Shown: positions 10,020-22,400 of the stretch, one piece after another
How positions within the stretch are numbered: the stretch's first letter is position 1
How the letters are laid out: each line of letters begins with the position of its first letter
Assembly: GCA_965112735.1 (NCBI GenBank)
Contig: OZ218950.1
Location: 6,820,001-6,884,000 of the forward strand
Direction of reading: 5' to 3'
DNA from: Phaeosaccion multiseriatum
Taxonomy: Eukaryota > Ochrophyta, other classes
Length of the DNA stretch: 64,000 nucleotides
Notes under the pieces: generated by a model
What the model was told of the DNA's origin: nothing
Database searches by the model: none
Seen by the model: the letters and a program-made list of their open reading frames with translations, nothing else
Made by a program: the position numbers and the translations under genes

Positions 10020-13000
10020 TTATCCATCTATTTCTTCGCACTCTGTTTTGTCAAACAGGTTGCAGCATAGTTCGTATCTTTGGAACGTAAAGTACGCGCT
10101 GAGGTTAAATGACTGGCAAAGCAGTTCGTCTTCGTCGTTGCAAGCCCAGAATCCAAGTTCAGTCCCGAAAGCGACATTCGTTCCTATAAGCGGGCAGTTA
10201 TCGATGTTGTCGTACTTGTACTCGAAATGAAGGAAACTCACAAAACTCTCGTAGATCTCATCCGTGCAGACAGTGGTATCACCGTACGTAAAGAATATTT
10301 CGGTCAAGGGAATTTGTATGGTGGGGCTACTGCCGTCGAAGAAACCAGGGGACCCTCCAAACAGTCCAAAAGGGGTTTGCGTTTGAACAGGAAAGTACCT
10401 CTCACTGAATTTCTCCGGATCGGGGTCTCCATTTTTTTGTGGTACGAGGCTTTCGGTTAACCCAACCCACAGGCTCACGCTGAGAAACTCGAAACACTCC
10501 GGGTAGAATTGCGTCATAGTGAGTCGAAGCGTATCCAGGGTTGGGTCCGTACCCACGTCGAAATCAACTTCAAATTCCACAATGTCAATTGGTATTCCAA
10601 AAATGTCAAATGACGACGTCGCCACGAAGAATCTATGTTGTGAGGTGAAGGCCGTGAACTTGTCTTCGGGGCACGTTGGCGAAGTCCCCGTACAATGCTC
10701 CTTCACATCAGCACGACAGCAAGTGTCCCTGCATACCTTCGTGCTCGGTTGAAAGGTATCGGGACAGCCAGGTGAAATCCCATCGCAGTAGTCCGTAACA
10801 TCGCAAGAGGCAGTTGCGCCTCGGCAAATGTTGTTCGCTGGTACATAGACATCATCGGGGCAGTCAGCTGAAGTTCCATCGCACGTCTCCGCAACATCGC
10901 AAACGCCAGCTTTGGGTCGGCATTCATCGTTGCCTGTTACAAACACATCAGCGGGGCAGCCAGCTGAAGTTCCATCGCACGTCTCGGCAACATCGCAAAG
11001 GCCAGCTTTGGGCCGGCATTCAACGTTGTCCGCTGCAAAGACATCAGCGGGGCAGTCAGCTGAAGTTCCATCGCACGTCTCGGCAGCATCGCAAAGGCCA
11101 GCTTTGGGTCGGCATTCAACGTTGCCCGCTACAAAGACATCAGCGGGGCAGCCAGCTGAAGTTCCATCGCACGTCTCGGCAGCATCGCAAAGGCCATCTT
11201 TGGGTCGGCATTCAACGTTGCCCGCTACAAAGACATCAGCGGGGCAGTCAGCTGAAGTTCCATCGCACGACTCGGCAGCATCGCAAAGGCCAGCTTTGGG
11301 TCGGCATTCAACGTTGCCCGCTACAAAGACATCAGCGGGGCAGTCAGCTGAAGCTCCATCGCACGACTCGGCAGCATCGCAAAGGCCAGCTTTGGGTCGG
11401 CATTCAACGTTGCCCGCTACAAAGACATCAGCGGGGCAGTCAGCTGAAGTTCCATCGCACGACTCGGCAGCATCGCAAAGGCCAGCTTTGGGTCGGCATT
11501 CAACGTTGTCCGCTACAAAGACATCAGCGGGGCAGTCAGCTGAAGTTCCATCGCACGTCTCGGCAGCATCGCAAAGGCCAGCTTTGGGTCGGCATTCAAC
11601 GTTGTCCGCTACAAAGACATCAGCGGGGCAGTCAGCTGAAGTTCCATCGCACGACTCGGCAGCATCGCAAAGGCCAGCTTTGGGTCGGCATTCAACGTTG
11701 TCCGCTACAAAGACATCAGCGGGGCAGCCAGCTGAAGTTCCATCGCACGACTCGGCAGCATCGCAAAGGCCAGCTTTGGGTCGGCATTCAACGTTGCCCG
11801 CTGCAAAGACATCAGCGGGGCAGTCAGCTGAAGTTCCATCGCACGTCTCGGCAACATCGCAAAGGCCAGCTTTGGGTCGGCATTCAACGTTGCCCGCTAC
11901 AAAGACATCAGCGGGGCAGTCAGCTGAAGCTCCATCGCACGTCTCGGCAGCATCGCAAAGGCCAGCTTTGGGTCGGCATTCAACGTTGCCCGCTACAAAG
12001 ACATCAGCGGGGCAGTCAGCTGAAGTTCCATCGCACGTCTCGGCAACATCGCAAAGGCCATCTTTGGGTCGGCATTCAACGTTGCCCGCTACAAAGACAT
12101 CAGCGGGGCAGTCAGCTGAAGTTCCATCGCACGTCTCGGCAACATCGCAAAGGCCATCTTTGGGTCGGCATTCAACGTTGCCCGCTACAAAGACATCAGC
12201 GGGGCAGTCAGCTGAAGTTCCATCGCACGTCTCGGCAACATCGCAAAGGCCATCTTTGGGTCGGCATACTTCACCATTCCCCTTCACCGAGCAGTCCTCA
12301 TTACAGCACTCGTGAATTCCTGGTTCACAGTCTTCTCCTAACTCGACTACACCATTGCCACAGACCGGAGCCTGCGGAGGCGGCGTCACGGGGGCGGGCG
12401 TATCCGGCGCCTGGGGGGCAGGGGTGGGAGCAGCGGTGGGGGCTGCGGGCAGTGGGGGAAGGGAAGAGGGGAAGGGGTGTATTGTGTGAGTAAGTATTAG
12501 TAGGAGTTACACTCGATAGGTTTCTCGCTCTGCTTGTGCGCGTGGAAACGAAGCCGCAAAGAGGCAGGCCACGGAGGCAAAACAAAACAAAAACTCCTAG
12601 GGGAGTGAAGGCAAGTCGAGGCGAGGGTAGACACACACACACAGAGAGAGAGAGAGATAGAGAGAGAGGATAAAGAGACTCCTCCACTCACCAAGAGTTG
12701 GGTGTGCGACGGGGGCGGGCGTAGGTGGCATCGTAGGAGCATGCGTAGGCGGTGCCGTCCAAGCGGGTGTTGGCGGTGTAACGGTGGCAGGGGTCGGATC
12801 GGGACTGCAGTCGTCCTCGGGGCAGGGCACAGGCTGGCCATCATCATCCGTCACGTCGGGACCACAGAGGCGGCAGTAGGTGCCACAACCGTGGGGGTTG
12901 CAGTCGTCGGGAACGGTGGTGTCCGTCTTCTTGCCACCCTTGTCGCTCTTCTTGTTGCCGCCTTTGTCACTCTTCGTGCCGCCCTTGGACGTCTTGGACC

Positions 13001-14370
13001 AGCTGTCTGTCTTTGAATCGCTCTTATCATCCTTCTTGGACCAGCTGGCTCCGAGTCGCCGCTCGGATTTATCGCTCTTCTTTCTGCTGGTCTTTGTTTT
13101 GCTCTTTTTGCCGCCTGATGAGGGGAGGAGCGAGTCAAAAGGAAACAATTTGTGTGTAAGGATGGAGAGAGAGAGAGAGGAGGGAGCGCGTGAACGCAAG
13201 TGCAGTGTGTGCAGAGCGAGGGTAGAGTAAGAGGGGGGGGGGGGGGGCGGGTGCGTGAATGAGAGAAGCAAGGAACTTGCTTGACCGAGCGCGCGAGCGG
13301 CCGAGCGGAGCGAGTAGTACACAGGCCCAAGATGATGACCGAAATAGCAGGACAAGAAGCAGCACAGAAGAAACTCATGGCCGACGACAACTCACCTCCC
13401 TTGGAGCCACGGCCACCGCAGTAGGCCGTGGCTGTATAGCAAGTCTCTCCGTAGGCAGCGCACTGGGCAATGCACTCGTCGGGTACGCACATGGCGGAGG
13501 GGGTGGGGCTGGCCATCCACTTCTTCTTGGAATCGTTGCTCCATGATGACTTGTCCTTGGAATCTGATGAAAGGGAGTGGAGAGGGTGAGTGGGCAGTTG
13601 TGAGTGTGTAGTGGAGAGATGAGGGAGGAGAGGAGGAGAGAGCGAGCAGTCGTCAGGGTAGAATGAAGCGACGAATAGCTACAGCTGGACAGCTGGATAA
13701 GAGAACAAAGCCGAGACCGCCATGTATCCAGCTCTGCAGCCGATAGAGCTGTCCACCACAATCAATCTGCCACAACTCACCCGATTTTTTGCCTGGGGTC
13801 TTGGTGCTCTTCTTGGAATCGTTGTTCCATGATGACTTCTTGTCCTTGGAATCTGATAAAAGGGAGTGTGGAGAGGGTGAGTGGGCAGTTGTGGCTGAGC
13901 GTGTCGGCCCGTCGCTCGTGATGGCTGAGACGGGGAGGGAGTACTACTAGAGCAGGCAGGGAGCGAGCAGAGCAGAGCAGAGTCGAGCAGAGCAGAGCAG
14001 AGTGGCTGGGGGAGAATAGAGCAGAGTGGGGGGGAGTAGAGCAGAATGAAACGACAAGTACAAAGAAGAAGAAGCTGCCATGCATGGCTGAGATGTGCGT
14101 CCACAATCAGTCTGCCACAACAAGAAGCAACTCACCCGACTTTTTGCTGGTAGTAGTAGTCTTCGACATGCTCCACTTATCATCACTCGTGCTATCGTTC
14201 CACGTTGTCTTGCCGTCTTTGGTGCCTTTATCCGACTTTTTGTCGGTGGACTTATTCTTGCTCTTCGTGGACAATCCCCGCCAGAAGTTGTAGGCTCCGG
14301 CCGGATCGACGAGGAGGAGAGCGAGGACGACCGCCGTGGAGGCGCGCCTGACTGTCATCATGGTCAACAT
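10020..14370 (-). CDS. Secreted Lys/Ser-rich protein with disintegrin-like repeat array
   Basis: Five exons read on the minus strand: 14370-14136, 13852-13781, 13563-13396, 13114-12692 and 12443-10020, about 1,100 residues. Residues 1-26 form a signal peptide (hydrophobic AVVLALLLVDPAGA). A Lys/Ser/Asp/Trp-rich segment follows, with exon 2 and exon 3 both beginning DSKDK(K)SSW. Next come a Cys-rich patch (CVPDECIAQCAAYGETCYTA), a second Lys/Ser-rich block, and a Pro/Thr hinge. Exon 5 has CGNGVVELGEDC, then 14 near-identical plus two divergent 32-residue units of the form CRPKxGLCDxAExCDGTSADCP, as in ADAM disintegrin domains. It ends in a unique domain of about 215 residues with scattered Cys. 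Probably a cell-wall or adhesive protein. Exons 4 and 5 disagree in phase by one base, next to G/C runs. Confidence 0.75.
10836..12290 (-). repeat. 96-bp tandem coding repeat array
   Basis: Fourteen copies of a 96-bp unit differ at only a few positions (Ala/Asp after CRPK, Val/Ala before the AE pair, Thr/Ser in ExCD, Gly/Asp in VAGN/VADN), followed by one or two diverged units at the lower-coordinate end. The unit is a multiple of three, so copy number can change without breaking the frame. Confidence 0.95.
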
Positions 14371-14423
14371 AAAAGAGAGAGGAGGATGCACTTGCTTGGT
14401 AAATGAATGCGCAGGAGGGGCAT

Positions 14424-14577
14424 TTAGGTAAGGGTTTTGAGTGTGGTTTCGTGTCGAGAGCAGCATGTGGTCGCGACATTAGCTAAGGCTTATTCGTGTC
14501 GAGAGCACGAGGGGTGGTCTCAAGTCGGAGCCACGACTGAGCGCAGGGGACAGGCTGGCGTACACGCGGATTCGAGC
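14424..14577 (+). repeat. Left terminal inverted repeat of the KDZ element
   Basis: Matches the reverse complement of 24083-24237 nearly base for base from TTAGGTA at the outer end to GGATTCGAGC at the inner end, with a few substitutions and short indels near the tip and around 14480. It contains a 15-bp direct repeat (TTCGTGTCGAGAGCA) at 14448-14462 and 14493-14507, which could be transposase-binding sites. The accessory gene starts about 60 bp inside it. Confidence 0.93.
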
Positions 14578-14638
14578 ATCCACCATCCCCCCCCCACCCA
14601 CATAGTACTCCTTGAGAGCTCACTCGGTGTCCAGAACG

Positions 14639-16410
14639 ATGACAGACTCGGGGCTACGGCGGTCAGAGAGAAGCGGAACGCAAGCAAGTTTAGGACGGTA
14701 TGTTCGCAACGCCGGTCCCCCCACTCAAAGGAAGGAACCTTCTCCAACGTCTGTCGCACCCCGTAATCCAAACAGCATGGGAAAGGGAAAGGGAAAGGGA
14801 AAGGGAGGGAAAGGAGAACTCGCTGCGAGAGGAGGAGGAGGAGGAGGAGGAAGGAACGGAGGGGCTCCGTCACCGCCGGTAGACACAACAGCGAGGACAG
14901 GAGCGGGAAGGACACCGGCATCCGCAAGTCCGACACCAGGAGGAGCGGGAGGATTGGGAGGACCTCTGTCTGATTTCACAGATTTCACAGCATCTCCAGG
15001 AGGCGAACCGGGGACGGCGGCCGCTCCGTCATCATTACCACCACCCGCGGTAGCACCAGCGACAACAGAGGTTGAGGGAGTAGCGGGAGCAGCGATTTTT
15101 GGAGGAGAAGGGGGCGCCGCAGCAGCATCAAGGATTCCTTCTCCACCAACTACAATTGGAACAGAGGGCCTTGCGGAGGGGGCTTTGGAAAGGGGTAGCG
15201 GAGAGAGTCAAGCCGAACTTAGCAAAGCCCAGGAACATGCTGCTGCCACTGCTGCTGCCACTGCTGCCTCTGCTACTGCCTCCGGATCCGTGCTCCGAGA
15301 GGCAGGGAAGTCCACGTCAGCACTCCCTAGTGGCGCGAGAGGAGGAAAAACTAAGAGGTGAGAAGGGCCTGCCTTGTCTCGTCTTTAAAGCTTCATTCTG
15401 TCCGCCTGCTGTAACGATTTCAACACGTCTCTTCCAACACCCCTGCGCAGAACGACGCAGAAGAAAATCCTTGGGCTCCTGAAAGCCAATGCAGTGTCAT
15501 CACAGGAGAGGGAGGCGTTAAAGAAGCAGTACAGAGGCAAAATGAACGCCGCTGCGGCCATGTTGGCGGCCTGCGGCGAGAAAATTGTTATCGTTGCGGC
15601 GGAAGACAGTGAGGTCCGAAAGATTGTGACTAACAATTTCCCGAATGGCAGCGTCCTGGCTACGGCTCTGCGAGACTCCCGTGTGAATTCCATCATCCGC
15701 GAAGCTGTGAACGATATTCTTCCGAGGCAAGTGCAAACGTCTACAGCTGTTCAAGCGTCCGAACCCAGGACCCCTGAAAAGATTGTGGAGGAGGACGTGT
15801 CAGTGAAAGAGCTGCGCAAGGTCTGTGCGGTCTTGATGAAGCGCCATGCAGGAGATGTTCTGCAGGGAAAAGTCGAACAGAAGAAGCAGGAAGCCGCGCA
15901 GAGGGGGGCAGGGGGACGGCAGGAGGCCGTGGCGGACCCTGGGACAGGGGGGCGGTCAGGGATGGTCTTCACCAGCTCAACGCGAAAGGCATCGCCGACA
16001 GCGGCCACAGGTACTGCATCGGAGCGACGCCGCAACCGAAGTATTGGCAAGGTGTGACCTACAACGGCAAAGCTATGGACTGGAAGGGATTTGGAGCCTT
16101 TCTCAAAGCAAAGCACTACGCGTGTTTGAGAATTCCCGAGAGCTTGGCGCACTCTGTGGTGGTTGCGTACACGAGGCACGTGTACGCAGCGGCGGCTGGA
16201 AGCAGCGGCGACAGCAACGGCTCAAACACCACCAGGGATCGCCAGAGGATCGGATCCGAAGCCGTCGAAGGCAGTCTGCATTCATTGATCAGAGAGGGCA
16301 ACAAAGACGTCGCGGAGGCCCCACTCGACAAGGGCAGCAAGAAGCGAAAGCGGGGAGAGGCGGAGGCAACACCACCAGTATCAGTACCACCAGTAATGAC
16401 TAATGTATGA
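14639..16410 (+). CDS. Transposon accessory protein of unknown function
   Basis: Lies wholly inside the element. Exon 1 (14639-15357; first ATG at 14639, alternative ATG at 14777) encodes a basic leader, a GKGKGKGKGGKG tract and a long Gly/Ala/Pro/Thr-rich low-complexity region. Exon 2 begins at 15451 after GCGCAG. It is helical, with KKILGLLKANAVSSQEREAL, AACGEKIVIVAAEDSEVRKI and VKELRKVCAVLMKRHAGD. The last part, in another frame from about 15960, reads GHRYCIGATPQPKYWQGV, then WKGFGAFLKAKHYACLRIPE, and ends in a basic KKRKRGEAEA tail (nuclear-localisation-like) with TAA at 16408-16410. The junction between exon 2 and the last part is unresolved: a weak intron or a one-base break. No known domain recognised; a DNA-binding or transposition cofactor is conjecture. 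Confidence 0.6.
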
Positions 16411-16417
16411 TTTAGAT

Positions 16418-19400
16418 TTAAGTCTCTCCTGCCTCCTTCCTCCGCTCCGCCTCCTTCAGCAGCATCCGCGCGATCTCATTGCGCTTCTCCCCCATGTCTT
16501 CCTCCCGCACCTCCTCCTTGAGGGACTTGCCCTCATAGATGCACCTTGCAAAGGACACAGTAAAGACTCCGCAGTCGTATCCATTCTTCTGCCAGGGGGT
16601 CGTGTCGCTGCAAGTCGGCAGGGACTGCCATCCAACCATGTCCATGGGCGCTGCAGACAGGAGGAAGAAGGGGGGGGGGGGTGGTTAATGAGAGACAGAA
16701 GACACAGCGGTGAGCTTGCCCAGACACTTACTCTTGAGCTTATCCACGTGCTCGTCCTGCAGCCAAAGCATGATAGCGTTGCGTGCGAGGTCGCCTTTGC
16801 CCCACTTGCTGTCGTAGCACTGCACTACCTTCTTCTCCATGTCAATGACCACCAAATACCAGTGATGCATGTGAATGTTGACCGGCACAGTGACCTTGCC
16901 ACACTCGAAAACGTTTCCCCCCACCACCTTTTCGCCTTGTGTCCACCTCTTCACGTTCGCGTAGACGTACTGGTCCATGCTGAGGAACTTGTCGGTGAGC
17001 TTGTGGAGGAAGTGGGAGTTGAAGAAGTGGGTCGGGCGGCGTTCGCTGTCCAGCTCACACTTCGTCTTGTCGTCCTCTGCCATAAGGTCGAGGCAGAGAT
17101 TGATCACCTCGTCGTTCAGCCACGTGAAGGACAGCAGGCACCGTAGCGTGTTCCGCGTAATCTCGGCGTTGAAGAGCGTAAAGAGAATTTCGTCCCCCTG
17201 CCCACCGTGGAAGGCCCATTGTAGGGCGGCCTCGTCACCCTCTGGCGGCAGCCCCGCCGTGTTTGCCTCTGTAGGTCGCCCCCTCTTTCGCTTGCGACTC
17301 TGCCCCTCCCCCGCCCCTGCTGTGACTCCTGCTCCCCCCTCCCCGCCTCCTTCTGATGCTCCTGCTCCTTGCCCTCTCCCTTCTGATCTCTGTGCCTCTT
17401 CCTCTCCTTCTTGTACTGCCCCCCTGGGGTCTGTATCCTCGGATTTCTCTTCCTCTACCCCTTCGTCCTCCTGCACGACGCTGCCCACCGAATCGCCCCG
17501 CGGCGACGGTTGAGGCGCCTCACGATGGAGGCCTTGGCGGAGGCCCACAAGAAGAGGGCTGGAACTGGCCTCGCCAACCTGCTCCTGGACAGGGGTGCGG
17601 CGTGAGAGGAGTAAAAAGGATGGAGGGAGGAGAGGTGGGATGGTTTTCGAGTGAGACACCCAGACGAGGTCAGCCGAAGCCTCCAAAGCCAACCAGAAAC
17701 GAACATTCTCTTCCTCCGGGCTGATGGTCTCCATGTCGGGCATGGTGACCTGTAAAGGAGAGACACACACACACACACACACACAAACATACACACACAC
17801 ATGTATCACTTTGACAAGCAAGCCTGGAAGGGGGCCAGGGTAAAGCACCTACCGCTTCGATTGCTCCTCGTGAGCCTTCCGCGGCCATGTCCTTCAGTCT
17901 CTTCTCCGCGACCATGTGTAAGAAAACGTTAACGTACATCTGAGCTGTGCGCGACGACATGTGCGCCAACTGGGAGTCCACAGGCAAGGCAGGCAGGCAC
18001 AAAAAGCAAGGAAGTGAGGAGAAAAACTTGAGTGAGCTGTAGCCCGAGACTCTCCTTCACCTGCGTGGCGATTTTGCGAACCTCCTTGTTGTTCTGCTCC
18101 GCCGCTTGGGTGTCAAGGCTTCGCAAGACGCTGAGGAAGAGACGACAATCACGACGGGGAAGGCGGCTGAGTTCTTACACTGTGGGGAAACTGAATTGCC
18201 CAGGGGAATGTACCCAATTCAAGGGTATGGGCAGGGGGCAGGAGAGAGAGGGGGGGGGGGGACTTTACCTGTACTCTTCGAACAAGAGAGGCACATTCTT
18301 CTCGTACGCTGACCGTTTCATCAAACTCAAGATGCCGTAAAGGGTGTTGCAGGCCACATGGTTGGGCAAATGAAAGCGGTCCAGGCAAAACCTGATGCGA
18401 AAAAGTAGGCGCGGGTCCCGGTACAAGATGTACTTGTGCAGCTTACACACTGGGCCAGGAGGACGAGGAGAGGAGCAACGGAGAGCAACGGAGAGCAACG
18501 CAGAGCAACGGAGAGCAGAAGTTAGGCATTTCCTTGGCAACTGCTGCATCAACCCAGCACACTCTGTTCACCGCGGAGGCAGCAGAGGGGGTACGGACGC
18601 TGCCTGCCGCACTTCCAACCCTTTTCAGTGACACTGAAGGAAATTCCAATCCCTTCGGAGGCGAAGCGGTACAGGGTTGAGGCATCGCAGAGCACTGTAG
18701 AGGCACCAACAAAGCATGAACAGGGCGTCATACACACTCTGTATCACTTCAGAAGCACCAGGAATGAGTACGGGCATTCCCCCCCCCCCCGCCCCCCCAC
18801 AACCAAAAAAAGTCAGGCCGACTAAGTCACTGAATCAGCCCCCCTACGTGACCATGGTGGACCCTTGCCACAAACCCAGCGCGCATCGCTTGCCTCTGGT
18901 GAGGCGCACAAGGAAACATGGGCCTGACCAATCTATGTACCCTGCACCAGTGACTTCACAGGTGGTCTTGGCCCTCCCCCTCTGCGTCTCAGCTTGGGGA
19001 AGATCACCACCCCTGTTACGTGTCAGCCAAGCCGGAGGTATTTTCCCGAATCTCTTTGTCAGGAGCTCAGATAAAGGATCCTCTACAATCCTACCAACCC
19101 TCAAACATGCAGCAGTCCATTCACCTCCTCTGCTTGGGCCAAACCGGCACCCAGTTTGCTCGTGCCGCCAAAGTAAGTCACTGAATCACCCCCCCTGGGT
19201 CACCATGGTGGACGCTTGGCCGAAATCTAGCGCGGATCGTTTGAGTTTGGTCAGGGCTACAAGGAAACCTAATCAGACATTGGGGTAGAAACCCACAAGG
19301 TTGACTTCACAGGTTAGCGTAGCAAATCCCTCTCATTTCTGCCCCAAAACAGGGAAAACGACCACCTGCACAGCGTTTAAGCCGGCATGACCAACTTGCC

Positions 19401-22400
19401 CCACTATTTTTGGTCTGAAGCTGCCCCTACGCATCCTCTACCCCTCTGCAGATTACTAAGCGGTGCCGCAGTCACTGATCCCCTTCCCTCCACCCAAACA
19501 CTTTCGATTCTGCTCATGTCTGACCCTGTCAGGCACCGAATCACGCCCGAGGGGGGTCACACGACAGGCACAAGTGACCAGGACTTTCTCGCAGGCCCAG
19601 CTTGACCCCTCCACACTTTTCCGACTCTTCTGGAGATGTCAGAAAGGTGTGAAGAGTATACTAGCAGTGCTGCGGAACCGTCCTTACTTGTCCCCGCGGC
19701 CTTTGAGGAGTCGAGAGGGAGTACAGGGGGCATCGGCAGCATCGCCGGACCCTCAGTACTCCTCACCGAACCCTCTAAAGACCTCGGGACGTCATAAACA
19801 CTGTACCAGCAGCACTACCAGACTCTGCACACTCCTCCCCGACCCTCGAGAGGGCCTTCACCGCTTCAAAGGCTCCACACTCATTCCCCACAAACAACCC
19901 TCAGACGCGTTAAGCTCACCGTTGTCGTAGATCCATAGCACTCTCGCGTGCTTGGAACTTGAAGCACTCCAGCGTCGAATCAGCTCAAAAGGGTACGCCA
20001 CCGACTCTGGCCTCGGCATGAACAGCTGGGCGAGCGGGAACCGATGAGAACAGAAGCATAAGAACAAGCCCGACGACATGTTGGCACAGCTGCTGCTGTT
20101 CTTGCAGCACAAGCCGTCGTCCTTGTCCACTCCGGTCTTGTTTGAGGAAGGCCCGCGGTTCTCCTCATCCTGTGCGTAGGGTCGCCTCTCCGGTCTCTGC
20201 GGTACAAGAGACGAGAAAAAGGCCCAACAACACACAAAGGCGAGAGGACAAGTAGGCGAGTTCAGGGTTGAGCCAGAAGGGCGGGGGGGAATGGTTCGAA
20301 GGCAGGAGTACGGAGCGCATGGTTTTGGACATGAGAGAAAGGAGGTGGGTGGGTGGGGGGGGGGTAGCGGGGGGTAGCGGGAGGGGAAAGGGGGGCGGAA
20401 AGCTCAGCAAGGTCACAAAGCGGGGAAGCCATGATCCCATGCGGTGCTGTCCACTTACACTTTCGAAGGTCTGCGAGCAGCAGAATCCTTGTGCCCAGTC
20501 ATCGTCCTTCGACACGACCTTCGTCTCCAAGGGGCGGTGCAGTCCCTTGTCCGCCTCGTCCATCTCCTTACACACGACTATGAAGCGGTTTCGCACCTCA
20601 TTCCTACGCTGAACATTCCCCAGAAGGAAAGTGGGTGTCTTGTGCGCAAAACACTCCTCGTGCACGAAGTGGAGCCTTCCCTCTTCAACGGCCTTCTCGT
20701 GGCGCTCCCTCAGGAGCCTATACTCCATCACTGCCATGGCAAAAAGAGGGTAGTGCCTCCAGAGGCGAGTCAAGAGCTCCGGGGGCACTCCTCCATGTCC
20801 TTCTCCAGCCAATCTGCAAGCCAAAGGTGTGTCCCGAAAATGTACCTGCCGGTGGGTGCACCGAGGCCCAGAGGAGGGACAGTTGCAGCTCAGTACAGAC
20901 AAAAAAACTGCACAGGCCGGAGCGACTTGTCCAGGCCTTCTCTGTCTCAAGGACGCACCTCTCTACCTCCTTCGAGTCCAGCACGTGCACATCGTCCTCG
21001 TGCCCCGCGTCTGGTGAGACTCCTTCGTCCTCGTCAAAAGGCCCCGTCAAAGCTGTTGAAAGTACGTCCTCCTCAACGCCTTCGACTCCTCCACTGAGCC
21101 CCGGGAGAACGTCCGACGCTCCATCCGCCGCAAAGTTCCTGCACAAGTATCTCCAGAGGGGAGGGAACACTTCCGCAGTCGGGACTCCAACGGCGGGACT
21201 TTGAATGGGAAGGGATTGAGGGGGGCAGGGGGGATATCCAGGGGGGGGGGGGCAGAGCGTTTGGACGATTGGAAGTGTAGGGTGCGGTGCAGAGTGAAAG
21301 AAGAGTTCATGATGGTGGCCTTGCCTCACCTCACGGACTCGGCCTTGTAGCCCGCGAAAGCGTCAAACCACATGAAACAGTCCTTCACCCATTCCGGTAC
21401 TTCACCGCCATTTTGCAGCTCGGTAAGCTCCTCTCTTGTCAGCTGGGGACGATGCTTCCCCTCCTTGCCGCCACTCGTTTTCACTCGTGCATACCTCAGC
21501 AGGGCACTGCGTGTAGGCTGCTGACGAGAACCAAGCTCCGTGATATCCCCGAAGTGTAAGCGCTTCAGCGGGGGGAGGTCCTTTCTGACTGAGTTGGTCG
21601 GTTCAGCCAGATTCATCAACTTTCGTTGAAGGCCTGAATCAGTGAGTGCACATGTCGCAAGCATACAGAGGCATGGGTGTGGGACGAGGGACGACGGACG
21701 TGATGCATACACGAAGTGACGTAGCGAAATCAAGGGGAGAAGGGGAAAGAAAGGGGGGGGGGGAGAAGAGGGCGGGGGGGCATATACGGAGGGAGGATCG
21801 GATCGAGGGAGGCAAGGGGTAAGGCCCCTATGGGGAGGAAGGAATACATAGGAGAGCAGCTGATACCGCGAGAGAGTAGGAGGCAGTAGGAGGGGGCAGA
21901 GAAGAAGCAGGGGCGGTGTGTAGGCAGCGAGGGAGGACGCGAACGAGGTAGGCAGGAGGGTAGGGGGGTAGGGGCGGGGGCGGTGGACAGAGAGTGAAGA
22001 GGAGGGGGTACGCAGGGGGACGGGTGGGTGGGGGGGGGGGAGCGGTGGGCAGGGAGGGAAGGGGGGGAAGAAGGGAGAACAGAGGCAGGCCAGGCGCGGG
22101 TGGGGGGGCGGGGGGAGGGAGGAAGGGAGAGAGGGATGGGAGGGATGGGAGGGATGGGAGGGATGGGAGGGAGGTAGGGAGGCTGCTCAACACTTACCCT
22201 CCATGAGACCGTCGACAACGAATGCCCACGGGTCCAGACCGTAAATAGGGCAACACGGCCAGGGGTCCAGGACGCCCTCCATATTGAGGAGGAAGGCCAT
22301 GAGGCCCTGCCTGCCCCGCGCTCTCAGAGTCTCCGCAGGGATCGTGAGCACATCTGTCAAGCCAAGTCTAGATGCTCCGTCCACGCAGCATCCTGTCCAG

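Noticed and set aside
10836-12290. Regular repeat array considered as a CRISPR
   Set aside because: No unique spacers, the unit is wholly coding, and the genome is eukaryotic.
10814-12493. 559-codon plus-strand open frame, and a 467-codon one, antisense to the repeat protein
   Set aside because: They exist only because the 96-bp repeat is a multiple of three and lacks stops in those frames; the minus frame has the signal peptide, splice sites and Cys pattern.
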